A stretch of DNA of 64,000 bases from positions 204,418 through 268,417 of the forward strand of contig NW_003314313.1 of assembly GCF_000143415.4 (NCBI RefSeq), given 5' to 3'. The notes under the pieces were generated by a model. It searched no databases. It was not told the origin of the DNA and was given only the letters and a program-made list of their open reading frames with translations. Source of the stretch: Selaginella moellendorffii (taxonomy: Eukaryota; Streptophyta; Lycopodiopsida; Selaginellales; Selaginellaceae). Shown piece by piece: positions 44,771-55,560 of this stretch (the first letter of the stretch is position 1; every line of letters starts with the position of its first letter). A program made the position numbers and the translations under genes.

Positions 44771-47216
44771 ATGTACAAACACAAACCAGACCCAATCAAG
44801 ATCCGGGAAAGAGATCTTCGACAAAAGAATCGAGAAGTGAAAAAGGAAGAGATAGGAAAAGAGAAACTAGAACAACAACAGCAACAAATTTTAGAAACAA
44901 TATTAGAGAAGTACGACAAGGAGGATAAAGAAATTCAAGTTGCCGAGTCAAGCAACTCAGCCAACGATAACAAAGAACTAAATAGTGAAGACGCCCCAAA
45001 GTTTGAGGCATTTGAAGAAGCCGAATACATAGTACCAAAGTTTTACTCAAATCCAGACTCACCAGAACAACAATTTCACCAACAAAGTCTACAACTTCAA
45101 ATGGCAATCATCAACCCAGCGACAGCCATAGGGAACATGATTTCCTATCCCATTTTTACTGGTGGAAAAACCGAAGATGCAAACCAGCATCTTAAACAAT
45201 TTGATCAAATTGTAAAGATGAACAAACAGGAAATGCATCGGGAAATACTTTTCCCATACACACTTAAGGGAAAAGCACTCGATTGGCATAATACACTCGA
45301 TGATGCTTTGACCCATGATGAAAAGGTCACACAATTCAAGGAGCAATTCCAGACCGGTGGAACTCCAGAAGAACACTATGAGATCATCAAAAACTTCAAG
45401 CAAAAATCACGTGAAGGAATTCAAGATTACACTCGACGATTTAAGTTTCATGCAAAGCGCTGCAAGGATTTGATAACAGATAAAGGAAAGAGCTTATCCT
45501 ATATCCAAGGACTAAAAGAAATCTATAGAAACATGGTAGCAATTGCTGCTGCAACAGAGAATCCAGATGATGAAAGTGTTGATACACTCTCCAAAGAAAT
45601 CCTCACATTGGAAAAGAGATTCAAGCAATTCACAAAAGCTATACCTTCACAAACCGATGACGGTTCAGATGATGAAGAAGAGGAAGAAATACGCATTAAG
45701 ACAAAGAAGAAAACACCAAAAGACCAAGACTTGAAGGATATAATCAGGAAAATCTCGCAAACCGAACTCAAAGCAGGAGTGTGGTGTACAAAATGTAAAA
45801 ATGAGGGACATACATATTTGGAATGCAAGTTACAGCTTCCAAAGTGTCAAATTTGTGAAAGAGAAGGCCATATAGCCAAGAAATGCCGATACAGGAATAC
45901 AATGGAAGTTTCAAGAATCGAGAATGTTCCTCAACAAGAGCCCAATCCTCAATATCAAGGAAACTGGAATCAAAACGTGCGACCACCACGAAATCAACCT
46001 CCAAGATATAACAATTATTATCAACGTGATGATAATTTGTACAATCAAAGACAAAACTATTACCAGCGAGACAATAGCAACTACAATAGAATGCCCCCTC
46101 AAGATCAAAGACCAAACAACTATACTGGAAATTATGGAAGAAACTACAATACATATCAGCAACGTGATGGACCTCAGGACAACTATCAACGTCCTCCCCC
46201 ACGGAATTACAATTATGATCAAGAACCATATCGGAATTATAATCAAAGACCACTCCAGGCTCAAGGTTACAATTACAACCAGCAACCTGCACCGCAGCAA
46301 GATAATCGTCCCCGACAACCTTACCAAAATGCAAATCGCGAAAATAACCAAGGAGTAAACAATCAGGCTCCAAGGCCAAGACCACCAGCAGCACGAAATG
46401 TTGAGGTGGAAATTGACGACCCACAAACTTTTGAAGAACCAGCAATACGAACTATCACGAGACAACAATCCAAGTATCAGCAACCAGAAAATCTGGAAGA
46501 ACAAGATTACAATGATGAAGTTGAAGTTATCCCAGAAACCAAATGGAAGAAAAGCAAGAAAATACTTCAAGCAATTCAGGCTGAATTGCAGGAACACGAA
46601 CCACAGGTCATTCCAGACCATGACAAACCATCCAACGAACCACAAACAACAAGTTTCTCTGAAGAAGAGCACACCTCACTTGCAGAACAAATACTGCAAC
46701 ACGGAATCACATTAACCTTACAACAAATACTACAAATAGCACCATATCTTAAGAGCCAAATACTTAAGATTTGTTGTCCACAAATTCCTGATGCTCGCAC
46801 TCAAGAAAAGCAATTTCCAACTAAAATTGAGAAAGAGGATAACATAAAAATTCAACCTGGAGATTACGATGATAATGTACCTTGTATTGACCTCAACATA
46901 GGCAAGAATCAAATCAATGGAGCACTACTTGATGGAGGCTCGGGTGTGAATATAATCGAGCATGGTATATGTAAAGCAATGGGACTTGGACCCATACAAC
47001 CTGCTCCCTTCAATGTCCGCATGGCAGACCAACATGTTGTAAGACCAGCTGGCATAATAAGAGATATCACCATTGGAATCAAAGGACACAAGTTCAAGAT
47101 CAACTTCGTGGTATTAAAAATGCCAATTGAAGAATCCTCTTATGAACTCTTGCTTGGAAGACCCATGGCTAAACAAAGCCAGTTTATGCTCAATATTGGA
47201 TGGACCATGAAATTGT
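44771..47216 (+). CDS. Gag-protease polyprotein of the second retroelement (incomplete at gap)
   Basis: Open from ATG 44771 for over 800 codons to the N gap. N-terminal basic coiled-coil (about residues 1-60), capsid-like domain (ISYPIFTGGKTEDANQHLKQ, KGKALDWHNTLDDALTH), two zinc knuckles near residues 338-378 (CTKCKNEGHTYLEC and CQICEREGHIAKKC), a long Asn/Gln/Tyr-rich linker, and retropepsin ALLDGGSGVNIIEHGICKAM with ELLLGRPMAK. Active-site triad reads DGG where DTG or DSG is usual. The absence of stops suggests a young element. Confidence 0.82.
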
Positions 47217-47316
47217 NNNNNNNNNNNNNNNNNNNNNNNNNNNNNNNNNNNNNNNNNNNNNNNNNNNNNNNNNNNNNNNNNNNNNNNNNNNNNNNNNNNN
47301 NNNNNNNNNNNNNNNN
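47217..47316. other. Assembly gap (100 N)
   Basis: Exactly 100 N, the usual placeholder for a gap of unknown size. Retroelement 2 enters from the left, and the LTR of chromovirus copy 2 resumes in mid-LTR on the right, so order and distance across this point are not proved. Confidence 0.99.
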
Positions 47317-47744
47317 GTCCTGAAGCCGGTGTTGCACTCAAGACTTGGGATTTAAAAGGTCCCATGATCAAGTCTTGTGGTACCAAGGGATGTTAGGAAT
47401 CTGGAGGACTTGGTGTGCTTGGCTGCTTGTGCCTGCAGGGAGTGTTGCCAAACCTTAAGTCCAGTCTAACCCGGGGAGGGGGATTGGGAGAGATTTGGGA
47501 ATCCGTGAATGGATGGCTAACGCTTTGTTGCTCGTGCAGTGAGTAGCTGAAACCAAGTAGGACCAAGTAGGAGCTGGTACCATAGACGGGAACTTTGGCG
47601 AGGGAACTTAGCTAAAGCCAAAACGGTGTTAGATGGATAGACAAGGTAAGCTGGCAAATTGGAAAGGAAAAATTTGTGGCTTACAATTTGGTATCGGAGC
47701 CTTTTCCTCAGTTCTAGCGAAGGATAGAGGCGGATTGCTAGGAG

Positions 47745-49383
47745 ATGGCAAAGGTGGGGCATAAATGAACCAAGGCGGAGATGGAACCTCCACCAGAGCT
47801 GGAGCCTTTAGTTGAACAAGAGGCTATGGATGAGGAATCCTTGCATGAGGAGGAATCCAGTGAGGAAACTTCCAAACAGGAGTTTGGTGGTGAGGTTCGG
47901 TCATCCAAGGCTCGATTGGACGTTCTAGAAGGACAATTAGCACAGACCAATGCCCTGCTGGAGACTCTCATACGCAAGCTAAAGCGTGACGAGAAGCGGA
48001 AGAAAAAGTGAAAGACTACGGATGCTGGCAGCGTAGAAGGTGCAAACCCTTCGGTAGGGACTGAGGCAGAACCAAACAAGGTCAAACAGACAGAAGTGGA
48101 ATCAATCCCTCAAGCAGTTCCCAAGTACAAACTAAAGCCCCCACCGGTCTTCAAGGGAGTGAATGACTATAAGGTGGTAGAGGATTGGTTTTATGATATG
48201 GAGGACTACTTCCGAACGTTGCGGTTACTGAGCTCGGAGAAGGTCCCATATGCAAAACCATACTTGGTAGATAATGCCAAGTCTTGGTGGAGAACGACGG
48301 AGGCCAATGAAAGACCGGTGGCCACTTGGGAAATGATGAAGGCGAGGATCCACGCGATGTACGTTCCTCTGAATGCTACTCTGCATCTAAGGGATGAGCT
48401 GAGTAGGCTGAAGCAGACCGGAACCATTCAAGAGTATGTGAATGGGTTTATGGCAAAGAAGATACTAGTCACAGATATGGGTGATATGGATGCGTTCCAT
48501 GCCTTCATATTAGGCTTGCAAACCTGGGCTCGCGGCGAGGTAATGCGTTAGAACCCGACCAATTACAAGGAAGCGTTGGATGTGGCTATCAAGGTGCATT
48601 TCAACGATAACCTGTGAAAGGGGAACACGACAAGGTCAGGGTCCATATTTAGCAAAGGGGCCAAACCAAGGGGAACGTATAGCAAAGGGAAATTCAAGAA
48701 GAGTTTCTCTAAGAATGAGTCTTCGGGATTCCGGAAAGGTAAATCCGATGGTCAGTGAGCAAGTACGTGGGGGAGTCCGGCAAAAAGAGACAAACCCACG
48801 GATAAGAAGGTCAAGTCAGTTAGCAGTGTGGGAAACAACATATGCTACAACTGCGGTGAAGTGGGACACTTTTCGAGGGAATGTCCCTACCCGAAGAAGG
48901 CCAGAGCCAATATGGCCATTAAGTCGGGTGAAATCCAAAATGAGGTATGTGATCCAGTCTCTAGCTCAAAGTTACTCATTACACGAGCAACTTTGGTAGA
49001 GAGTCGTTCGCGACATCTACTAGCCCTCCGAGGGAAGTTCGAAGGTAGCTTTGTTAAGATCTTTATTGACATGGGTGCTTCGGATAATTTTGTGGCTGCA
49101 GACATAGTCCAGCAAGCCGGACTAACGGTGTAACGGCTAGGCGAACCAAGGACTATAGAGTTTGTTCAAGGTAGCCAAAGCACCGATGAGGTACTTCGAC
49201 AAGCGAGTCGAAGTAGGGACATGGAAAGTAGACATGGATTTTACTGTGTTGGACATGGCGGGATTTGATGTGATCTTTGGGATGGATTGGTTCAATCGGT
49301 TCATGGTAGCCCTGCATGGACAAGGTAGGAACCTTGTGGTACTAGCAAATGCCCAAGGAAGAAGATCCAAGGTGGAAGCCTAG
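47745..49383 (+). pseudogene. Chromovirus gag-protease, copy 2
   Basis: Same content and the same in-frame stops as the copy at 40171-41807, with only scattered base differences (for example AACATGGCGG against AACATGGTGG in the protease tail). Zinc knuckle near 48840, protease FIDMGASDNF near 49065. Not functional. Confidence 0.88.
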
Positions 49384-49639
49384 GATCTAAAGGTAGGGCA
49401 ATGCAAGGCCAAAGATTCCTACCTAAACCTGGTGTCTACAAGAAGACAACTCACTAAAGGGACCAAGGCAACATTTTTGTGCTTACTCTCAGTGAAGAGT
49501 GACAAAGAGATGGGAATGGAAAAAGTACCTTTAGTGATCTAGCGGGTGTTGGACCAATTCCAGGATACCATGCCGGAGGAGCTACTGGCGGGGTTGCCCC
49601 CCCCCCCCCACGACCGATAGAACATAAGATTGAATTTGT

Positions 49640-50880
49640 CGAGGGTGCTAAGGCGGTGGTTTGTCCCCCCTATCGTTTGAACGAAAAGGAACTCGAGGAG
49701 CTAGTGAACAAAGGGTATGTTAGGTTGAGTAAGTCACCATATAGGCGCCGATGTTATTTGTGAAAAAGAAAGATGGATTTATGCACATGTGCATAGACTA
49801 TCGGTTGCTCAACAAGTATACAAAAAAGAACAAATACCCTTTACCAAGGATTGAGGACTTGTTCGATAGGTTGGGAAAGGCAAAATACTTCTCGAGAATT
49901 GACCTAAGGTCAAGACACTACTAGATCAGGGTAGCAGAGGAAGATGTCGAGAAGACAACCTGTCGAACAAGGTATGGGAGCTTTGAGTTTCTGGTGATGC
50001 CCTTCGGACTATGCAATGAGTCAGCAACGTTTTCGGCGTTAATGAATCACATCTTTGTACCCTACCTAGATCACTTTGTGGTCGTCTATATTGACAACAT
50101 CTTTATCTATAGCGAAACGCTAAAGGAGCATGCCGAACACTTGGCGAAGGTGTTTGAGAAACTAAGGGAACACAAACTGTATGCTAAAGAGAGCAAATGT
50201 GACTTTGCTCAACAAGAGGTAAAGTTTCTCGGGCATGTGGTGAGCCAGGACGGGCTCAAGGTGGACCCGGAGAAGGTCCAAGCGATCCAGGAATGGGAGA
50301 GACCATCCAATGTGCACGAGTTAAGGGCATTCTTAGGGCTATACAACTACTACCGAAAGTTTATCAAACACTATTCGAGAGTAACCCTGCCCTTAACAGA
50401 TCAAACGGGAAAAAGGAAGATGGTATGGATAGTGGAATGCGAGGCGGCATTTGTCCACCTTAAAGGGAAGTTGAGGAAAGCTCCTGTGTTGGCGTTACCA
50501 GATTTTGGTAAGGACTTTGAGGTAGAAATAGATGCTTCGGACTTTGCGTTGGGCACAGTGTTGAAGCAAGACAACCATCCAGTAGCGTTCTTCTCGAAAA
50601 AGTTGGACAAAGCTCAGCGGAAGTGGCTTGCCCACGAGAAGGAATTGTTTGCGGTGGTCAAGGCGCTCAAGGAGTGGAGACACTACCTTGGGAGACACTT
50701 CAAGGTTTATACGGACAATGTGGCAACGAAACACTTTTTGTCACAACCCGACCTGATGGGGAAATAGGGTCAGTAGGCCAATGCTCTGGCCGAGTTTGAT
50801 TGCGAGATTTTGTACAAGCCTGGGAAGAGCAACATCGTGGCGGATGCTCTAAGTCGAAAAGCGAGACTGAAGTTGGCGAT
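49640..50880 (+). pseudogene. Chromovirus reverse transcriptase and RNase H
   Basis: The N-terminal fingers are frameshifted around 49,740-49,960. From 49994 the frame reads MPFGLCNESATFSALMNHIF, then the active site VVYIDNIFIYS, where the second Asp of YxDD is Asn (codon AAC). RNase H follows: FEVEIDASDFALGTVL, QRKWLAHEKELFAVV and VYTDN. TAG near 50765. The change at YIDN alone would abolish polymerisation. Confidence 0.9.
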
Positions 50881-50906
50881 ATCTAGTGCGATGGCAACCT
50901 TTTGGG

Positions 50907-51932
50907 ATGGTACCAGCTCCTACTTGGTCCTACTTGGTTTCAGCTACTCACTACACGAGCAACGGAGCATTAGCCATCCATCCACGGATTCCCAAATCTC
51001 TCCCAATCCCCCTCCCCGGGTTAGACTGAACTTAAGGTTCGGCTACACTCCCTGCAGGCACAAGTAGCCAAGCACACCAAGCCTCCAGATTCCTAACATC
51101 CCTTGGTACCACAAGACTTGATCATGGGACCCTCTAAATCCCAAGTCTTGAGTGCAACACTTGCTTTGGGACGCTGGGGTGAAACACCGTGGCCTAACGG
51201 CTCAGTATGGGTACCTCTACACCCCCTCTTCCATCCCAAAGGGAAGGTCCAAGCCCCTAGGAAGGGCGAGGACCAATGAGCCACATAGTACTTAAGTGGG
51301 GCACCACTCCACATGAGCCGGGAGCACCACAGTCAGTTTCCCTTTCGGGAGTGGGAGCTGCTCTTGAGCACTTCCTTGGATGGCCCTCCGGCACCAACCA
51401 AGTCCATGCTCACTTCCACCCAAGGCCCCTCGATCCCAATCTCAACCTTAAGTCAGTTTGGAAGCCCCACTGGAGAGTTCCTTCAAAATTGATTCCTAGA
51501 CCTCACTATCCCTACTATACTTTTGGAACCACCTGCAGCCCCCCCCCCCCCCCCCCCCCCCTGGGAGACACACGCTTTGGGCTTTCACCCCTTGACCCGT
51601 ATTAGTACTCGGACTCGGTCTCGATCTCGGACTTGATCTCGGACCCGACTTCGGACTCGGTCTCGGACTCGATCTCGGACTCGACTTCAGACTCGACCTC
51701 GGACTCGGTCTGGGACCCGATTTGGATTTCGGACTCTGTCTCGAACTCGGTCTCGAACTTGGTCTCCGATTCGGCCTCGGACTCGATCCCGGACTCTATC
51801 TCGAACTCGGTCTCAGAGTTGGTCTTGGACTCGATCTTCGACTTGGTCCCATCTGATGAACTCTTTGTCATTTTTGGTCATGCTTTCGGGGATCCTTTAG
51901 CCTACGACACCTTGGCGAGTTGGTTCTTTACA
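50907..51932 (-). repeat. Inverted, truncated LTR between RNase H and integrase
   Basis: Reverse complement of the chromovirus LTR. Its right end at 51932 is a complete LTR start (minus strand TGTAAAGAACCAACTC), which fixes the true LTR 5' terminus as TG. The left end stops inside the LTR near GGTACCAGCTCC, about 110 bp short of the LTR 3' end. Contains the GA-rich minisatellite at about 51600-51860 and a C-run. Confidence 0.85.
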
Positions 51933-53393
51933 CGGACTCATTTGTTACAAACAAACGAGGGTGTATGTTCTAAAAGGGAACTAAGAAAAGTAGCCTTAGA
52001 AGAGTGTCATGATGGACCTCTTGCGGGACACGGCAGAGTACCCAAGACGATGGGCTTACTCAAGAGGAAGTACCATTGGCCAGATATGGCTAAGGACGTC
52101 CAAGACTATGTAAATACATGTCCAACATGTGAGCAGGTCAAAGCCGTGACTAAGGCTAGTGGGGGCTTGTTACAAAGCATCCCAATTCCAGATCGCCTAT
52201 GGAAATGTCTTACGATGAACTTCATCATGGGACTTCCCCCCAGCAGGGGGTTTGATGCGATATTCGTGGTGGTGGACCGATTTTCGAAGATGGCATATTT
52301 CATACCCACCACAACGGAAGTGGATGCAGAAGGTGTGGTGAAGTTGTTCTTCGAACAAGTAGTTCGAGTGCGAGGAAGGCCAGAAGAGATCATCTCAGAT
52401 CGAGATAAGATCTTCACCAGTAGGTTCTAGAGAACTCTCCTGGAACAATATCGCACCAAGTTAAAATTCAGCACAGCCTACCACCCACAGACAGGTATGG
52501 GGTATTAAGTCAAGTTTGATGGCACTAACAGTTCTTGATAGACGGACAAACGGAAAGGGTGAATAGGCAGCTAGAGGATTATTTGCGATGCTATGTCTCA
52601 GGAGACTAAACCGATTGGGTAAGTCACTTAGGACTTGTGGAAATGTGTTATAACAACTCACCACATTCGAGTATTAGGGTGAGTCCATGGGAAATCATCA
52701 ATGGGCGAGCTATTGAAGGTCCTGTGGAGCTCGGCGTGGCCAAGTACCATGGAGAGTTACCTGCAGTGGAGGCATTCATGGTGGAAAGATTCAACATTTG
52801 GAATCTAGTGAGGGATTCCTTGGAACGGGCTCAACAAAGGCAAACCAAATATGCAAACCAAAAGCGTCAGGATGTAGAGTTCCAAGCTGGGGAGAAGGTG
52901 TGGCTAAACACCAAGAACCTCAGGCTGCCAAGTGGAATCAACCGGAAGTTGACCCAAAGGTAAAAATGCATGTATTCCTGGAATTGAATTGATCTTGAGT
53001 TCCTTAACCAGGTTCGCGAGGCCTTACGAAATTGAGGCATGAATCGGTAAAGTGGCTTACCGTCTCCGACTTCCTCGAGAGATAGGGAAGATGCACCCAG
53101 TGTTCCATGTGAACCTACTCAAGCCGTACTTTGATGATCCGCTTCGTAAGGACCAAGTGAGACCTTTACCTGAGGTTATCCAAGGGGAAGAGGAATACAA
53201 AGTGGAGGCCATCCTCAATATGCGCAAGAGCAAGCGACAAGGACACAAGGTGAGAGAGTTCCATGTGAAGTGGAAAGGATTTCCACATTGCGAAGCAACA
53301 TGGGAACCGGAGGAGAACCTAGCGAATGCACGAGATCTAGTGGAGGAATTTCTGCAAAGCAGAACTCTATGTACTTATGCAAAGTTCAATTAA
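51933..53393 (+). pseudogene. Chromovirus integrase with chromodomain
   Basis: HHCC zinc domain (ECHDGPLAGHGR...CPTCEQVK), catalytic core with LTMNFIMGLP (usual first Asp is Asn, codon AAC), SDRDKIFTSRF with the second Asp, TAYHPQTDGQTERVNRQLED split by a stop and a short insertion near 52,500, and a C-terminal chromodomain YKVEAILNMRKSKRQGHKVR followed by FHVKWKGFP and ATWEPEENL. Chromodomains steer integration to marked chromatin. Confidence 0.9.
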
Positions 53394-53797
53394 AGTATCA
53401 ATTTGTGAAGTTGAGTAATGGCATATGTTGGGACCCGAAGGCATGCCGAAGGTAAGCTAATTAGCATGGGTTAGCTAAGTCAACCAAGTGTAGAGAACTA
53501 TGCCTAACTCCCCACGGGGATGTCGAATCCGTAGATGTATTCTACGGAGGTTGAGTTCGAGTCCCAACCCCCTAGTAAAGCAAGGTTAGTTTCAAGTCCC
53601 AACCCCATACTAGGGCGTGGTGGGATGAGGAGTATAGGGACACTTATATTCCATTGTCATGGGCTCTTGGCTAGGCAGGCTAACTTAGGCACACCGCTAA
53701 GTGGGGGGATGCCCCCGGAGACATGGTCAACAAGTCGTAGGATTAAAAAGAGAGATGTTCGATGTGGGCATCGAACTTCTTTTATGGGTGGTGGAGT

Positions 53798-54916
53798 TAT
53801 AAGGAACTAACTCCCTGAGGTGTCATAGGCTAAAAGATCCCCGAAAGCATGACCGAAATGACAAAGAGTTCATCGGATGGGATCGAGTCTAAGATCGAGT
53901 CCAAAACCGACTCTAAGACCGAGTTCAAGATAGAGTCTGGGATCGAGTCTGAGGCCGACTCGGAGACTGAGTTCGAGGCCGAGTTCAAAACCAAGTTTGA
54001 GATAGAGTCCGAGATCCAAAATCGGGTCCGAGACCGAATCCGAAATCGAGTCTGAGATCGGGTCCAAGATCGGGTCCGAGATCGAGTCCAAGATCGAGTC
54101 CGAGACCGAGTCCGAGTACTAATATAGGTCAAGGGGTGAAAGCCCAAAACATGCATCTCCCAGAGGAAGGGGGGGGGGGGCTACAGGGGGTTCCAAAAGT
54201 ATAATAAGAATAGTGAGGTCTAGGAACCAATTTTGAAGGAATTCTCCAATAGGGCTTCCAAACTGACTTGAGGTTGGGATTAGGACCGAGGGGCCTTGGG
54301 TGGGAGTGAGCATGGACTTGGTTGGTGCCGGAAGGGCCATCCAAGGAAGTGCTCAAGAGCAGCTCCCACTCCCGAAAGGGAAACTCACTGCAGTGCTCCC
54401 GGCTCATGTGGAGTGGTGCCCCACTTGAGTACCTTGTGGCTCATTAGTCCCCGCCCTTCCTAGGGGCTTGGACCTTCCCTTTGGGATGGAAGTGGGGGGG
54501 GTAGAGGTACCCATACCAGGCCGTGAGGCCACGGTGTTTTCCCCCAACGTCCTCAAGCCGGTGTTGCACTCAAGACTTGGGATTTAGAGGGTCCCATGAT
54601 CAAGTCTTATGGTACCAAGGGATGTTAGGAATCTGCAGGCTTGGTGTGCTTGGCTACTTGTGCCTGCAGGGAGTGTTGCCGAACCTTAAGTTCAGTCTAA
54701 CCCGGGGAGGGGGATTGGGAGAGATTTGCGAATCCGTGGATAGATGGCTAATGCTCCGTTGCTCATGTAGTGAGTAGCTAAAACCAAGTAGGACCAAGTA
54801 ATAGTTAATACCATAGGTGGGAACCTTGGCGAGGGAACTTAGCTAAAGCCAAGGCAGTGTTGGTCAGATAGACGAGGTAAGCTGGCAAATTGGAAATGAA
54901 AAATTTGTGGCTTACA
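53798..54916 (+). repeat. Chromovirus 3' LTR
   Basis: Starts TATAAGGAAC after a purine-rich tract and ends CTTACA, followed by TTTAG (54917-54921), the target duplication of the 39080-39084 site. The start is one change away from TGTAAGG. Confidence 0.85.
53870..54120 (+). repeat. GA-rich degenerate minisatellite inside the LTR
   Basis: Runs of GAGTCYGAGAYCGAGTYC-type units of 6 and 12 bp. The same tract is shorter in the 5' LTR (about 39160-39350) and about 260 bp in the inverted LTR (51600-51860), so its length varies between copies. Confidence 0.85.
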
Positions 54917-54921
54917 TTTAG

Positions 54922-55274
54922 AGTGTGAAATTGTGATGGGGCAATTTAAAGGGACAAAAGTTTTTATCCCACGTATCACACTAATACCATCAAATGCAGA
55001 AATTCCGTTTAAAATGTCCAAAAGACAATTTCCAATCCGTTTAGATTACTGCTTAACAATTTCTAAATGCCAAGGACAAACATTTGACCGAGTTGGAGTT
55101 TACTTGCCCCACCCAATTTTCACTCATGAGTAACTTTATATGGCTTTATCAAGATGCATATCACCACATGGACTTGGAATTAAAATTCAAAACACCACAC
55201 ACCAAGGCCACCTCCTTCCTCAAAATCCTTATGCTTTTACAATCAACACTGTTTATAAAGACATTTTATATTAA
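54922..55274 (+). pseudogene. Helitron 2 helicase tail, array copy 1
   Basis: Continues the helicase frame that stops at 39084: GQFKGTKVFIPRITLIPSNA, LTISKCQGQTFDRVGVYLPH, LYMALSRCISP. A TAA replaces the Gln of the conserved HGQLY; this stop is shared by all three array copies. The Helitron 3'-end-like CCCAACATTTGCTGGG with CAAGTACT follows at about 55290-55313. Confidence 0.88.
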
Positions 55275-55560
55275 ACCTCTCTGTAAACCACCCAACATTT
55301 GCTGGGCAAGTACTCCTTCTCTAGATATTAGTGCTATGTTGAATTTCCAAAACAAAGCAAGCCATAACATTTATAATGACTTTAATATTATAAATCGTAA
55401 TGATAAACCTCAATAATAGAAACCTCTTTGTAAACCACATAAGGCTATAACCATAACCATAACTATAAGGCTATAAGGGTGTAACCATATCGATTGTCGT
55501 CAACTAAGAAGTAGTATTGGAAGTAAGCGCGGAGATTGCTTGCGCAAACACCTTGAAACT

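Larger units (their letters stand above)
42092..47216 (+). mobile_element. Second retroelement with extra ORFs before gag (3' end lost in gap)
   Basis: Begins TGGAGAAGG directly after chromovirus GTCCC and continues through an LTR-like 418 bp, a putative primer-binding site, a Cys-rich ORF, a 283-codon ORF and a long gag-protease ORF to the assembly gap. Different base composition and no sequence similarity to the chromovirus. No reverse transcriptase or 3' LTR is visible because of the gap, so class assignment rests on gag and protease motifs. Confidence 0.72.
47317..54916 (+). mobile_element. Ty3/gypsy chromovirus copy 2
   Basis: Partial 5' LTR (to 47685), primer-binding site (47689-47701), gag-protease, RT-RNase H, an inverted partial LTR, integrase with chromodomain, purine-rich GGGTGGTGGAG (53786-53796) and 3' LTR. 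The order gag-PR-RT-RH-IN-chromodomain defines a plant chromovirus. Every coding region is broken. First 2.3 kb are almost identical to copy 1 (39,7xx-42,091), including shared stops. Confidence 0.88.

Noticed and set aside
53554-53580. GTTCGAGTCCC, like a tRNA T-arm
   Set aside because: Lies just before the chromovirus 3' LTR, with no D-arm or acceptor stem nearby.
55435-55480. Telomere-like repeat (CTATAACCATAACCATAACT)
   Set aside because: Imperfect and not the plant telomere unit; shared by all array copies as ordinary sequence.
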